The translations under genes and the position numbers were made by a program. From an uncultured Alphaproteobacteria bacterium (GTDB lineage Bacteria > Pseudomonadota > Alphaproteobacteria > Bin95), in the NCBI GenBank assembly GCA_938083135.1, contig CALLKY010000066.1, positions 1 through 64,000 of the forward strand: DNA of 64,000 nucleotides. Reading direction: 5' to 3'. The notes beneath the pieces were generated by a model. It saw only the letters and a program-made list of their open reading frames with translations. It was not told the DNA's origin and searched no databases. Below are positions 52,666-62,548 of the stretch, in pieces; position 1 is the first letter of the stretch, and every line of letters starts with the position of its first letter.

Positions 52666-52866
52666 TTAGCGGTCATACGGCATGAACTGGCGGACGATTT
52701 TCGTATCGCCGTCAGACAAAAGCCGTGTGCCGCGCGCCTGGCGCCGCATCTTTACTGATTTGCTATCAAGGCAATGGCGCTTAAACGCGACGTTACGCTT
52801 GATCTTTCCGCTGGCCGTTCTGGAGAAGCGGCCTTTGATGCTGCTCTTGGTTTTGAGCTTGGGCAT
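52666..52866 (-). CDS. rpmI: 50S ribosomal protein L35
   Basis: 66 residues from ATG 52866, with GAGG upstream (a longer frame to 52887 exists). MPKLKTKSSIKGRFSRTASGKI is the bL35 signature, and KRHCLDSKS follows. It is the first gene of the rpmI-rplT-pheS-pheT unit. infC, usually just upstream, is not here; an MFS gene is. The leader holds a short hairpin (CCTGGC at 52922-52927 with GCCAGG at 52939-52944) that may matter for control. Confidence 0.98.
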   Translation of the reverse strand: MPKLKTKSSIKGRFSRTASGKIKRNVAFKRHCLDSKSVKMRRQARGTRLLSDGDTKIVRQFMPYDR

Positions 52867-52995
52867 TTTGTACCTCGCTATAGTCAATTTGTCTTATGGC
52901 GGATCGCCGTTTTCGCGCAGCCCTGGCATGCCCTTCAAGCCAGGCCGCGCACATAGAACGGCGGGTTATACGGGGGTCCGCGCCGAAGGGCAAGC

Positions 52996-54189
52996 TTAAC
53001 GAACGGCGCGATTTGGCCGCAGCATCGCCTGGGCTACGAAAAGCGCTGGGATGGCGATGACAATATACGCTACCAGATGCCCATCTAGTCGTAGCCCAAT
53101 GCCGAAAATCAGTGGAAAGATGATTTGGCCAGCAGAGCCAAACGCCAATACGCCGCCGGTCAACCGCCCTGCATGGCCGGGCGGCGCGAGGCGTGCCGCT
53201 TCCGATAGCAGGATGCCATGCCAGGACAGCACTGTCAGGCTGACAAAGCCTGAAACGCCAAGCAATTCCCACCATGACCACGTTTTGTCGAACCAACCCA
53301 TCCATATGATGGCACCCGCCATCAGGACAGCCAAGAAAGCGAGCAAGTGGCGGGGTTTTACATATGTGCTGCCCAACCAGCCCCAGAAAATACGTGCTGG
53401 AACAGCAATCCCAACCGCAATGCCGAACAGCACGCCCGCATCATCCAATTTATAGCCAAGCTCTGTGAAATAGGTGATCGTGAAAGCCATAAAGACGGCC
53501 TGGATACCGACAAATACAAAGGCAGCGCCAGCGAGCAAACGCAGTTCTGTGGATGCCAATACTTCGCGGATTGTATTCGGAAAATCTGTCCAGCTAGGCT
53601 TGGCGTGGGGGTCTCTATCCTGGTCGAATTCCTTGCGGACAGGCTGCAATCCGGCACCAATAAGTAGGCAAACAACGGCAAGGGCCAGCAAAGCGAAGCG
53701 CCAACCCTGGTCATGGGCGAGCGGCGCCAGCACCAAACCGCTAATCGCCAAGCCCATGGGCACACCGGTTTGCTTAATCGAAAACACCAATGGCGCCCAT
53801 TTCGGCGGTGCATACCGCTGCAATATCTGACTGCTTGCAGGGGTTGCGACCGTCGAGCCAGAGCTGTTCAGCAGCACCGCCAGCAAGAGCGGCCCGAGTG
53901 CCAGCCAAGGCTGCGCCAGAATTGCAGCCGCCGCCATGCCCGCCGCCATCAACACACATCCGACCTGGCTGACCCTGAGTGCGCCCCACCGCCGGATGGC
54001 ACCACCGCAGCCTGCCATCACTAATATGCCAACGGCAGCGTTAGCGGCCGTGAGCACCAGCACGAATTCTGGATCAAACCCAAGTTCTTCCGACGCCGCC
54101 GGAAAAATAGCTGGCAGCCCAAGCTTCGCCGTCGTGGCGACGGTTTGCTGGATCAGCATGGCGGCGATGGCGACTATCAGGATGGGCAT
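52996..54189 (-). CDS. MFS transporter
   Basis: 397 residues, twelve predicted TM segments. The N-half shows AANAAVGILVMAGCGGAIRRWGALRVSQ, a typical MFS loop 2-3 (G-x-x-x-D/R-R-x-G-R-like). The C-half has AVGIAVPARIFWGWLGSTYVKPRHLLAFLAV, the second copy. No family-specific signature lets me name the cargo. It lies between rpmI and an acyl-CoA dehydrogenase, which is divergent. Confidence 0.85.
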   Translation of the reverse strand: MPILIVAIAAMLIQQTVATTAKLGLPAIFPAASEELGFDPEFVLVLTAANAAVGILVMAGCGGAIRRWGALRVSQVGCVLMAAGMAAAAILAQPWLALGPLLLAVLLNSSGSTVATPASSQILQRYAPPKWAPLVFSIKQTGVPMGLAISGLVLAPLAHDQGWRFALLALAVVCLLIGAGLQPVRKEFDQDRDPHAKPSWTDFPNTIREVLASTELRLLAGAAFVFVGIQAVFMAFTITYFTELGYKLDDAGVLFGIAVGIAVPARIFWGWLGSTYVKPRHLLAFLAVLMAGAIIWMGWFDKTWSWWELLGVSGFVSLTVLSWHGILLSEAARLAPPGHAGRLTGGVLAFGSAGQIIFPLIFGIGLRLDGHLVAYIVIAIPALFVAQAMLRPNRAVR

Positions 54190-54251
54190 TGCGGCGGGAC
54201 GGCCCTAACGGCATACAAAAGGCAGGACAAACGCCCCCAAGGAGCGATCAC

Positions 54252-55409
54252 ATGGCCGACTATAAGACCTTTGGCTTCACAGACGAACAGGTCATGATCC
54301 GCGATAATGTGCTGGGTCTACTGAAGCGGGTGCTGCCGCAGTCCAAGATCGCCGAACTGGACGCCGCGAAACAGGAACCAGACGAAGCATTCCAAGCACT
54401 CGCCGCTGATGGGTGGCTGGCATTGCCCTTCGGTGAAGAATGGGGCGGTGCCAATGCTTCCAATAAAGATATGGCAGTATTCATCGAGGCATTAGGCTAC
54501 TGGCACTTCGGCATCCGCTCCGCCTACATGACGTCTGCCATCTATGGCGGCGGGCATTTGGCGCATCATGCGAACCCGGACGTCCGGGCTGAAATGCTAC
54601 CAAAGCTGATCGAAGGCAAGCTGAAGATGGCGATTGCCTATTCGGAGCCAGAAAGCGGGTCAGACGCAGCCGGAATCCGCACCCGCGCGGTTCGTGATGG
54701 GGATGGCTACAGGATAACGGGCCAAAAGATCTACATCACCAACGCCCATGTGGCGGATTATATCGTTGTTTCCGTGAAGACAGACCCGGATGCCGGGCGG
54801 CGCGGCCTCTCGCTCATCATTGTGGACACGAAGGCGGAAGGCGTTGAAATTCGCCCCATGAATTCGCTCGGCACGCTGACCAGTCGCCCGAATGAAGTAT
54901 TTCTGGATAATGTTTATGCACCCAAAGAATATTTGCTGGGTGAAGAAGGCGGCGGGTGGCCCATGCTCATGCGCGGCCTGAACCAGGAGCGTCTGCTGCT
55001 GGCAGCAAATGGCGGCGGTGCATCTTTGCGCTGTATTGATGTCGCAAGGGATTTTGCACGGGACCGGGTCGCGTTTGGTTCGAAGATCGCAAAGTATCAG
55101 GCCGTCAGCCATAAATTCGCCGACATGCATAACCTGGCGGAAACGGCCCGCCTCGCCGTATTTCATGCCGCTGACATGTTGGATGCGGGCGAAGATGCCG
55201 TGATGGAAACCACCACCGCGAAGATCGTTTCGACGGACAATAATTACCGCGTCGCTGACCTCGCGATGCAGGTCATGGGGGGTGCCGGATATATAGAAGG
55301 TGAGATGCAACGCCTGTTCCGCGAAGCCCGTCTTGGTCCCATCGGCGGTGGATCGAATGAAGTACTCAGAAATGTGATCGCGGGACGGATGGACCTTAAC
55401 GCGTCATAA
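54252..55409 (+). CDS. Acyl-CoA dehydrogenase
   Basis: 385 residues from ATG 54252, with AAGGAGCG upstream. ACAD features: FTDEQVMIRDNVLGLLKR, AIAYSEPESGSDAAGIRTRA (flavin loop), GQKIYITNAHVADYIVV, GGGWPMLMRGLNQERLLLAA, RVAFGSKIAKYQAVSHKFADM and a C-terminal MQVMGGAGYIEGEMQRLFREARLGPIGGGSNEVLRN with the likely catalytic Glu. It oxidises an acyl-CoA to the enoyl-CoA, passing electrons to ETF. The substrate is unknown. Confidence 0.92.
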   Translation: MADYKTFGFTDEQVMIRDNVLGLLKRVLPQSKIAELDAAKQEPDEAFQALAADGWLALPFGEEWGGANASNKDMAVFIEALGYWHFGIRSAYMTSAIYGGGHLAHHANPDVRAEMLPKLIEGKLKMAIAYSEPESGSDAAGIRTRAVRDGDGYRITGQKIYITNAHVADYIVVSVKTDPDAGRRGLSLIIVDTKAEGVEIRPMNSLGTLTSRPNEVFLDNVYAPKEYLLGEEGGGWPMLMRGLNQERLLLAANGGGASLRCIDVARDFARDRVAFGSKIAKYQAVSHKFADMHNLAETARLAVFHAADMLDAGEDAVMETTTAKIVSTDNNYRVADLAMQVMGGAGYIEGEMQRLFREARLGPIGGGSNEVLRNVIAGRMDLNAS

Positions 55410-55460
55410 ATCTATAAAGGGCCACAGTTTAGGCTTGAAAGTTCATGTGGAGGCCGTTCG

Positions 55461-56030
55461 TTGAGGCGTCGCTTGCTCATAGCGTCAGCGATTATCGCAC
55501 TATCCCTGCCCGCCGTCCCGGCGCTGGCGGAGGATAAGCCTGACGATTCGCCTACCTTCATAATGCAATATTTCGACAGCACCGATGAGAAGAAGCCGAA
55601 CACGCTGCAACTTGAGCAATCGATTGGCAGCGTGAAGGTCGGTGCTTCCGCATCCTTCCAGAAGCCAGATTCTAGAAACGTCGCAGCCGGCGACGATGCT
55701 GAGAAGCTCGGTGTTGGCGTGCGCTTAGGTTTTGGCGGCTTCACGGTCGAAGGCGCTTATGAAGGCGCTGAGGGCGAGAACACCGGACCAAAGAAAAGCT
55801 ACGGTGCCAGTGTCGGCTATTCCGGTGGGCCATTTTCCGCGACCGTTGGCTACGTCTATGACCAAGATATCGCAGCCGGCAAAGAAAAGGACGCGCTGGA
55901 AGTTGGCGCGACCTACCGGCTAAGCCCTGGCATAGCGGCCCATGGCAGCCTTCAGTACAGTGAGCAAGGCTCCGCTACTGAAAAGACAGACGGCGTGGCC
56001 GTAACCGGCGGCATCGCATTGTCATTCTGA
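55461..56030 (+). CDS. Small porin-like beta-barrel protein
   Basis: 189 residues from TTG 55461, with GGAGG upstream; no in-frame ATG exists. A signal peptide ends in ALA (about residue 23). The mature part of about 165 residues alternates short strands and acidic loops, as in general porins (LGVGVRLGFGGFTVEGAYEG, YGASVGYSGGPFSATVGYVYD, LEVGATYRLSPGIAAHGSLQYS) and ends in IALSF. A terminal Phe is the BAM recognition signal. It is about half the length of a 16-strand porin and may form a smaller barrel or be a truncated paralogue. Confidence 0.65.
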   Translation: MRRRLLIASAIIALSLPAVPALAEDKPDDSPTFIMQYFDSTDEKKPNTLQLEQSIGSVKVGASASFQKPDSRNVAAGDDAEKLGVGVRLGFGGFTVEGAYEGAEGENTGPKKSYGASVGYSGGPFSATVGYVYDQDIAAGKEKDALEVGATYRLSPGIAAHGSLQYSEQGSATEKTDGVAVTGGIALSF

Positions 56031-56064
56031 TACTGGGAACAGGCCGCATAGTTGAGGCCACCCC

Positions 56065-57096
56065 ATGCGTATCGAACTGCATCTCCCCAATACTGATCTT
56101 CTAGCGGCACAATCAACAGCCATAGCTGCAGAGCAAGCTGGATTCGACAGCGTCGTAGCGCTGGAGAACGCGCACGGGCCATTCCCGCCGCTCGCGGTTG
56201 CCGCATTGGCGACGAAACGGGTGGAGATCGGCACGGCCGTCGCCATCGCCTTTCCTCGTAGCCCGACAATCATGGCCCATGCCGCATGGGATTTGCACAA
56301 AGCCTCAAATGGGCGAATGCATCTTGGCATTGGCTCCCAAGTCAAAGGTCATAATGAACGCCGATACGGCCTAGAATGGACCCCGCCAGCACCGCGCATG
56401 CGAGACTATATCGGCGCGCTCAGAGCGCTTTGGCAGGCATGGGAAACAGAGACCCCGATTGACTATCACTCTGACGCCTACACGCTGACGCTGACGACGC
56501 CCAATTTCTCGCCGAAGCCATCAGGCCTGCCAGCAATTCCTATATCCATGTCCGCCGTTGGTCCTGCCATGCTGAGTGTTGCCGGGGAAGTCGCTGACGG
56601 CGTTCGGCTGCATCCGTTCAGCACGCGGCGCTATCTGGAAGACGTATCGCTTGAACGCATTGGCGCTGGGCTTGCGAAGACTGGGCGCGAACGGTCAGAC
56701 ATTGAAGTCATCTCCGGCGCATTCATCGCCACGGGCGCAGATGAAGCCGCAGTCATGAAAATGCGCGAATATGTGCGCTTCCGCATCGCTTTCTATTGCT
56801 CGACCCGCGCTTACTGGAACGTTCTGCGCCTGCATGGACTGGAAGAACTGGGTGAGCGCCTCCGCCCCTACCCAGCGCAGAACCGTTGGGATGAAATGGC
56901 GGCGCTAATCCCCGATAACATCGTGGACCTTTTCGCAATCGTCGGAACCCATGAAGAATTGGCAGCAAAGGCCGCCGCCAAATATGAAGGCTTAGCGGAC
57001 CGTCTTTCGCTCTTCATGCCAACAGATACAGCACCCGGGCCGTTGGGTGACGTCATCCAAGACTTACAGCGTATCCCAACCCGGTTTGCAGGCTGA
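56065..57096 (+). CDS. LLM-class flavin-dependent oxidoreductase (TIGR03617-like)
   Basis: 343 residues, ATG 56065 with GAGG upstream. Luciferase-like fold: LAAQSTAIAAEQAGFDSVVALENAHGPFPPLAVAAL, RVEIGTAVAIAFPRSPTIMAHAAWDLHKASNGRMHLGIGSQVKGHNERRYG and ISMSAVGPAMLSVAGEVADGVRLHPF. These match the LLM branch predicted to use F420. It ends one base before parC, on the opposite strand. It is only distantly related to the LLM protein at 3622. Confidence 0.85.
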   Translation: MRIELHLPNTDLLAAQSTAIAAEQAGFDSVVALENAHGPFPPLAVAALATKRVEIGTAVAIAFPRSPTIMAHAAWDLHKASNGRMHLGIGSQVKGHNERRYGLEWTPPAPRMRDYIGALRALWQAWETETPIDYHSDAYTLTLTTPNFSPKPSGLPAIPISMSAVGPAMLSVAGEVADGVRLHPFSTRRYLEDVSLERIGAGLAKTGRERSDIEVISGAFIATGADEAAVMKMREYVRFRIAFYCSTRAYWNVLRLHGLEELGERLRPYPAQNRWDEMAALIPDNIVDLFAIVGTHEELAAKAAAKYEGLADRLSLFMPTDTAPGPLGDVIQDLQRIPTRFAG

Positions 57097-57097
57097 T

Positions 57098-59356
57098 TTA
57101 GACGTCAGAATCAACGCCAAACTTCGGCGGTTTCGGGAAGCCGAATGGTGGCGGCGTTCCGGCGGACGCGCGCTTGCCTTGCCATGCGGCCAAGTCCGTT
57201 TCATGGCGCGTTCTGTCACCGGCGGCAGACCACTTCAGGCCGTCTTCTAGCTTGAATGCGATAGCGTCTGCCAATCCGCCGCCTTTATAGCGCTGTAAAA
57301 TAACGCCTTTGCCGCGGCCCATTTCGGGCAAGTCGTCGGTCGAGAAGATCAGCAAGCGACGGTTTTCGCCAACGACAGCGATAGAATCCGCATCTGCCGG
57401 CACCGGATACATAATCGCTGCTTTTGCAGGCGCGGTTACGTTGAGTACCTGCCGCCCAGCGCGCGTTTGTGCGGATAGGCCGGCAGCAGGTGCAAGGAAC
57501 CCGCGCCCGTCACTGGTCGCCATCAGCATTTTACCTTCAGCGGGCGCAATCATCAGGGCCACGATCTCTGCGTCCGCCGCGATATCTGCGGCAAGGCGGA
57601 TTGGTTCGCCAGCACCACGTCCGCCGGGCAGCTTATCGCCCTCCAGCGTGTAGACCCGCCCATCACTTGCGAGGGCAAGCAGGCGGTCCGTCGTTTGAGC
57701 ATGGAACCGGAAGCGCTCCTCGTCGCCCTCGCGGTATTTGATCTCTGCATCTGGCGCCAAATGGCCTTTCATGCCGCGCAGCCAGCCTTCCTTAGAGCAC
57801 ACGACTGTTATCGGCTCGCGCTCTACGTCCGCGGCGCGCGGCACCTCTACATCTGCCGGAGGCCCCTGAATGCCGGTGCGGCGACGGCCAAGGGCGGTAT
57901 CCTTGCCGAAGACTTTGCGCATCTCACGAACTTCAGCGCCGACCCGCCGCCATTGCTTCGCCTCATCGCCGACAAGGTCTGTAAGCTCAGCCTGTTCAGC
58001 TTCAAGGCCGCCAATTTCCTTCTTAATCTCCAGCTCTTCCAAGCGGCGGAGGGAGCGCAGACGCATGTTGAGGATGGCATCCGCCTGGGTTTCGTTCAAT
58101 TCGAACGTCGCCATCAGGGAAGCCCTTGGATTGTCCTCCTCACGGACGATGCGGATCACTTCGTCCAAATTCAGATAGACGATCATGTAGCCAGCGAGAA
58201 TTTCCAGCCGGTGCGCGATCGCAGCAAGGCGGAAGCGGCTGCGGCGCAGCAGAACTTCCTGGCGGTGATCCAGGAATATGCGCAGCAAATCCTTGAGCGA
58301 CATAACGCGCGGGCTGCCTTCGCCATCAAGCGCATTCATATTGATGCCGACCCGGGATTCCAGGTCCGTCAGCTTGAATAGCTGCTCCATCATTGTTTTT
58401 GGATCAACCGTGCGGGCGCGTGGCGTCAGAACGATCCGCACGTCCTCTGCCGATTCATCCTGGATGTCGCCCAGCAGGAACAGCTTCTTTTCTTCCAGCA
58501 GCGTCGCCGTTTTCTCAATCAACCGGCTTTTGGAAACCTGATAGGGAATTTCCGTGACGATGATCTGCCATTGGCCCCGGGGCAGCTCTTCTTTTTCCCA
58601 GCGCGCGCGCAGCCGGAACGAGCCCCGGCCGGTCCGATAAGCTTCAGCAATGGTCTCCGGCGCTTCACAGAGCAGCCCGCCAGTGGGGAAATCTGGCCCT
58701 GGCACCAGTTCCAGCAGCTCATCGGTTGTCGTGGAACGTTTCTTGATCAGCAGCAGCAAGGCTTCACACAGCTCATCCACGTTATGCGGCGGGATATTCG
58801 TCGCCATGCCGACAGCGATGCCTTGAGCGCCGTTCGCCAGCAGGTTTGGGAAGGCCGATGGCAGAACAGTGGGCTCCCGCCCCTCCCCGTCATAGGTCTC
58901 ACGGAAATCAACGGCGTCTTCCTGGATGCCGTCCAGCAGCGCTTCTGCGACAGCGGTTAGCCGTGCTTCGGTGTACCGCATGGCGGCAGGATTATCGCCG
59001 TCGATATTGCCGAAATTGCCCTGACCATCAACCAGCGGATACCGCACGGCGAAATCCTGGGCGAGCCGGGCCATGGCGTCATAAATCGCGCCATCGCCGT
59101 GGGGGTGATATTTACCCATGACGTCGCCAACGACACGGGCGCACTTTTTAAAGGCCGCAGCAGGGTTCAGGCCAAGCTCCCGCATGGCAAAGACGAGCCT
59201 GCGATGGACAGGCTTCAAACCGTCCCGAGCGTCTGGCAAGGACCGTGATGTGATGGTGGAAAGCGCATAGGCCAGATAACGCTCTGATAGCGCGCGTGAA
59301 AACGGCTCGGGGCGAATATCGCCAGAGTCAGGCTGGTCAGGCGTCAGATCGTTCAT
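57098..59356 (-). CDS. parC: DNA topoisomerase IV subunit A
   Basis: 752 residues. Winged-helix and tower region with [29 protein letters not shown] and the active Tyr128 ([10 protein letters not shown]). The C-terminal beta-pinwheel has [13 protein letters not shown] further up and several GRG-like blades ([19 protein letters not shown]). It unlinks daughter chromosomes with ParE. The positions that match E. coli Ser80 and Glu84 are Gly89 and Asp93. It ends the lepB-rnc-era-recO-parC run. Confidence 0.97.
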   Translation of the reverse strand: MNDLTPDQPDSGDIRPEPFSRALSERYLAYALSTITSRSLPDARDGLKPVHRRLVFAMRELGLNPAAAFKKCARVVGDVMGKYHPHGDGAIYDAMARLAQDFAVRYPLVDGQGNFGNIDGDNPAAMRYTEARLTAVAEALLDGIQEDAVDFRETYDGEGREPTVLPSAFPNLLANGAQGIAVGMATNIPPHNVDELCEALLLLIKKRSTTTDELLELVPGPDFPTGGLLCEAPETIAEAYRTGRGSFRLRARWEKEELPRGQWQIIVTEIPYQVSKSRLIEKTATLLEEKKLFLLGDIQDESAEDVRIVLTPRARTVDPKTMMEQLFKLTDLESRVGINMNALDGEGSPRVMSLKDLLRIFLDHRQEVLLRRSRFRLAAIAHRLEILAGYMIVYLNLDEVIRIVREEDNPRASLMATFELNETQADAILNMRLRSLRRLEELEIKKEIGGLEAEQAELTDLVGDEAKQWRRVGAEVREMRKVFGKDTALGRRRTGIQGPPADVEVPRAADVEREPITVVCSKEGWLRGMKGHLAPDAEIKYREGDEERFRFHAQTTDRLLALASDGRVYTLEGDKLPGGRGAGEPIRLAADIAADAEIVALMIAPAEGKMLMATSDGRGFLAPAAGLSAQTRAGRQVLNVTAPAKAAIMYPVPADADSIAVVGENRRLLIFSTDDLPEMGRGKGVILQRYKGGGLADAIAFKLEDGLKWSAAGDRTRHETDLAAWQGKRASAGTPPPFGFPKPPKFGVDSDV

Positions 59357-59384
59357 GGGGCATTCCGGCGGCGGGCTGGAGAAT

Positions 59385-60119
59385 TCAGGTCTCTATATCA
59401 GATTCGCGGTACATATCGGCAAGGCGCAGGCGCGCGGGTGGCATGTCCTTGTGGATAGCCCCCAAAACATCCCGCGCCAGGAAGTGTCCTGTTAGCGTCA
59501 ATCCAGCTGCGATATCCGAATCTTCCAAGGCTGGCTCGCCCCGCAGAAAGCCCGGCAGCGGCAGCATTCTGTCCTTGTAAGCCTCACCGGCTGCCGCACA
59601 TACCGCGCGGCCTGTGCGGGGTGAAACATAGATCAGGTCTTCGGTAACGCCTGTTGCTGCGCAGGATGTAAGGTTCAGCGAAAATCCTAAATCCGCCAGC
59701 AACCCAATTTCCCAACGGACATAAGCTGCAGGCCAGAATTCATGTTCGAGTGACGCCAAGAATGCTTCCATGCCGGCAGCAACGCCAGGATGCGATTCCC
59801 GCTCTGGCAGCACGGTTTCGGCCAGTGCGGCAGCGGACGAGAGCCCAGCTAAGCGGCGCTTGTCGTCGAGCCAAAGGGCAGCATGGTCTTTGACCGGCTC
59901 CAAGGTCCAGGCGCCAAGCTGATCTCCCAGCCGCGCCCGCCAAACCAGATCCGCTTCCACACCCGTCTGCAACACATAGCCGCCGCGCCTGCGTTTCGAG
60001 GTCCATCGCGCAAGGCCGGCATGCAGGCCGTGTTCACGGGTAAGCGCCCGCATGACGAGCCCGTCTTCGCCGAAAGGTCGGACGGAGAGGACAACGCCAT
60101 GGTCGCGCCAATCAGCCAT
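59385..60119 (-). CDS. recO: DNA repair protein RecO
   Basis: 244 residues. N-terminal OB fold ([36 protein letters not shown]), then a helical domain, with one SCAATG segment where many RecO proteins have a zinc-binding Cys cluster. RecO loads RecA onto gapped DNA with RecR. The gene follows era after 11 bases, the classic alphaproteobacterial order. Confidence 0.93.
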   Translation of the reverse strand: MADWRDHGVVLSVRPFGEDGLVMRALTREHGLHAGLARWTSKRRRGGYVLQTGVEADLVWRARLGDQLGAWTLEPVKDHAALWLDDKRRLAGLSSAAALAETVLPERESHPGVAAGMEAFLASLEHEFWPAAYVRWEIGLLADLGFSLNLTSCAATGVTEDLIYVSPRTGRAVCAAAGEAYKDRMLPLPGFLRGEPALEDSDIAAGLTLTGHFLARDVLGAIHKDMPPARLRLADMYRESDIET

Positions 60120-60130
60120 GGCTCAATCCG

Positions 60131-61060
60131 TCATTCTGCGTTGTAGTCAAGCGCCCAGGGGGCATAGCGGTCCGGGTCGTTTGCCCAGTTTTCGCGCACT
60201 TTCACGAAGATAAACAAATGCGCCTTCCGTTCCAGCCCCGCCTGCAATTCCACCTGTGCAGCTTCGCGGATGCTGCGGATACGCGCACCACCCTTGCCGA
60301 TGATAATCGCGCGCTGGGATTGCCGCTCAATGTAGACAGTCTGCTCAATCCGGATATCGCCGTTCTCAAATTCTTGCCACTGATCAGTCTCGATGGTCAG
60401 CGCATAGGGCAACTCATCGCCAAGCTGGATGAAAGCCTGTTCGCGCGTGATTTCAGCAGCAAACAGACGTTCCGCCATGTCCGACATCTGGTCTTCAGGG
60501 AAAAGCCACGGACCTTCCGGCGCATCCTTCGCCAGGGTCGCCGCAAGGTCGGTGACACCATCATCTTTCAATGCGGAAATCATGAAGGTTTCTGTGAAGG
60601 GCAGCCGCGCGTTCAGGCTGGCAGCAAGGTCCAACAGGTTCGAGCGCTTGACCAGATCAATCTTGTTCAGCACCAGCATCAGCTTGCTTTTGCTGGATTT
60701 CAGTCGATCAACCAGCTGATCGAAATTCTTGGGTTGCTTCTTGCTCGCATCATAGATCAGGCAGGTGACATCTGAATCCTCAGCCCCACTCCATGCGGCG
60801 CTGACCATCGCGCGGTCGAGCCTGCGACTTGGGCGAAAAATACCAGGCGTGTCGACGAAGATCAGCTGTGCATCATCTTCCATCCGGATGCCCATGATCC
60901 GCGTGCGTGTGGTCTGCGCTTTAGGGGAAACAATGGCGATCTTTGCGCCCACCAGCGCATTGGCTAGCGTTGATTTACCAGCGTTTGGCGCGCCGACAAG
61001 GGCGATCACGCTGCAACGCTGGCCGTTCCCTGGCTGCATAGAAGTATCGTTTCCGTTCAT
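60131..61060 (-). CDS. era: GTPase Era
   Basis: 309 residues from ATG 61060, overlapping rnc by four bases (the longer frame to 61258 runs inside rnc). G1 GAPNAGKST, switch T in QTTRTRIMG, G3 DTPGI and G4 NKID. The C-terminal KH domain has IIGKGGARIRSIREAAQVELQ. It matures the 16S rRNA 3' end and assembles 30S subunits. The G1 loop carries Ala where E. coli has Val, as is common in this class. Confidence 0.98.
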   Translation of the reverse strand: MNGNDTSMQPGNGQRCSVIALVGAPNAGKSTLANALVGAKIAIVSPKAQTTRTRIMGIRMEDDAQLIFVDTPGIFRPSRRLDRAMVSAAWSGAEDSDVTCLIYDASKKQPKNFDQLVDRLKSSKSKLMLVLNKIDLVKRSNLLDLAASLNARLPFTETFMISALKDDGVTDLAATLAKDAPEGPWLFPEDQMSDMAERLFAAEITREQAFIQLGDELPYALTIETDQWQEFENGDIRIEQTVYIERQSQRAIIIGKGGARIRSIREAAQVELQAGLERKAHLFIFVKVRENWANDPDRYAPWALDYNAE

Positions 61061-61776
61061 GTTCCAACGCTTTCTTCGGCGCGCGCCAGGAGCGCCGTCG
61101 CCGCCGCAGTTTCCGCAATCCGTTTGGACCGGCCAGAAGCGCGTTCCGCCCCGACTGTGTCCAATATAACTTCCACGATAAAGACAGGCTGATGCGCCGG
61201 ACCTTCCGTGCCAATGACAGTGTAGACTGGAAGCTTCAATGCCCTGGCCTGCGCCCATTCTTGGAGCGTGGTCTTAGGGTCCTTCGGCGGCGCTTCATAG
61301 CGGTTGAGCAATGGTTGCCACCAATGCCGGACGAATTCTGCCGCTGCTTGATAACCGCCATCCCGGAAGATGGCACCAATTAACGCCTCGACGCCATCCG
61401 CAGCAGCGGTTTCCTTTTGTCGTGCATAGGCACGCCCAGACCCGGACGATAGAACCACCGCCTCGCCGATCTTAATCTCTTTCGCAACATCGATCAGCGC
61501 TTCCTTACGGACCAGTGCGACGGACCGCTTAGACAAGGCACCTTCATTATCAGCAGGGAAACATTCAAGCAGTAGCTCCGCGATAACCAGGCCGAGCACA
61601 CGATCGCCCAGGAATTCAAGCCGCTCATACCCAGCGCCCAATTCAGCAGCCGCTTTCACGATCCCAGCGCTTGGATGCGTTAGCGCACCTTCAAGGAAGT
61701 GCTGGTTAGCGAACCGATAGCCAATGCGATCCTGCAGGGCTGCCCGCGGGTTTGGCGCGTCATCCATTCTGCTCAA
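61057..61776 (-). CDS. rnc: Ribonuclease III
   Basis: 239 residues. Nuclease signature ERLEFLGDRVLGL (residues about 52-64) with the catalytic Asp/Glu, and the second site DGVEALIGAIFRDGG. A C-terminal dsRNA-binding domain follows (about residues 165-235). It cuts double-stranded RNA, including the rRNA precursor. The start overlaps the lepB stop by four bases. Confidence 0.98.
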   Translation of the reverse strand: MSRMDDAPNPRAALQDRIGYRFANQHFLEGALTHPSAGIVKAAAELGAGYERLEFLGDRVLGLVIAELLLECFPADNEGALSKRSVALVRKEALIDVAKEIKIGEAVVLSSGSGRAYARQKETAAADGVEALIGAIFRDGGYQAAAEFVRHWWQPLLNRYEAPPKDPKTTLQEWAQARALKLPVYTVIGTEGPAHQPVFIVEVILDTVGAERASGRSKRIAETAAATALLARAEESVGT

Positions 61777-62522
61777 GGCCCGATGGACGTAAACATACGA
61801 TCCCAGCGGAGGCCGAAGTCAAAGTCCATCCAATCGTCGCCTTGCCAATCAATTGACAGGAACAGGATATCCGCACGGCCAACCAAGTTTTCCGCTGGCA
61901 CATACTTCACGGAATAGCGGCTATCGTTGGAATTATCGCGATTATCGCCCATGAAGAAATAGTGTTCCGCTGGCACCTTAAAGACCTCTGTATTGTCGAG
62001 GCTCTGGTTGTCGTCGATCTCCAAAATCTTGTGCTCGACGCCGTTGGGCAGTGTTTCGATGTATTGGTTATAGGTCTGGCCGCCAGCTGAAAATTCACCA
62101 TCAGGTCTACGGTCGGTCATCGCGCCGTTGATATAAAGGCGGCCACCTTTCATCTGCACCGTATCGCCGGGCAGGCCGACAAGGCGTTTGATATAATCCG
62201 TCCGGGTAATTGTCGTCTCTCCGCCACGCCACTTTTCTTCGATGAACTTGAACACAATGACGTCGCCACGATCTGGCACGCCATTTGGCACGCGGCCATC
62301 GTAGAGATTTGGGCTCATCGGTAGTGAATGCTTGGAATACCCATAGGTCCATTTAGAAACAAACAGATGGTCGCCGATCAGCAATGTCGGCTGCATGGAC
62401 CCTGACGGAATACTGAAAGGTTCGTACACGAAAGATCGGAATATACCCGCCAGGAGCAGCGCCCAGAACAGTGCGCGCACGTAATCCCACACACTGTCTT
62501 TTTTCTCAATCATATCGCTCAA
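61773..62522 (-). CDS. lepB: Signal peptidase I
   Basis: 249 residues. One N-terminal TM segment (about 15-32), then catalytic Ser42 in PSGSMQPTL and Lys112 in YIKRLVGLPGD, plus the later box GDNRDNSNDSR. It removes signal peptides from exported proteins at the inner membrane. It lies between the uracil-DNA glycosylase (26 bases upstream) and rnc. Confidence 0.98.
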   Translation of the reverse strand: MSDMIEKKDSVWDYVRALFWALLLAGIFRSFVYEPFSIPSGSMQPTLLIGDHLFVSKWTYGYSKHSLPMSPNLYDGRVPNGVPDRGDVIVFKFIEEKWRGGETTITRTDYIKRLVGLPGDTVQMKGGRLYINGAMTDRRPDGEFSAGGQTYNQYIETLPNGVEHKILEIDDNQSLDNTEVFKVPAEHYFFMGDNRDNSNDSRYSVKYVPAENLVGRADILFLSIDWQGDDWMDFDFGLRWDRMFTSIGP

Positions 62523-62548
62523 CGGCGCTGGCCCCAGGTGTTCAAGCG

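Noticed and set aside
57098-59356. Gly89/Asp93 in ParC as acquired quinolone resistance
   Set aside because: Small residues at the Ser80 position are common in wild-type alphaproteobacterial ParC; it is not evidence of resistance.
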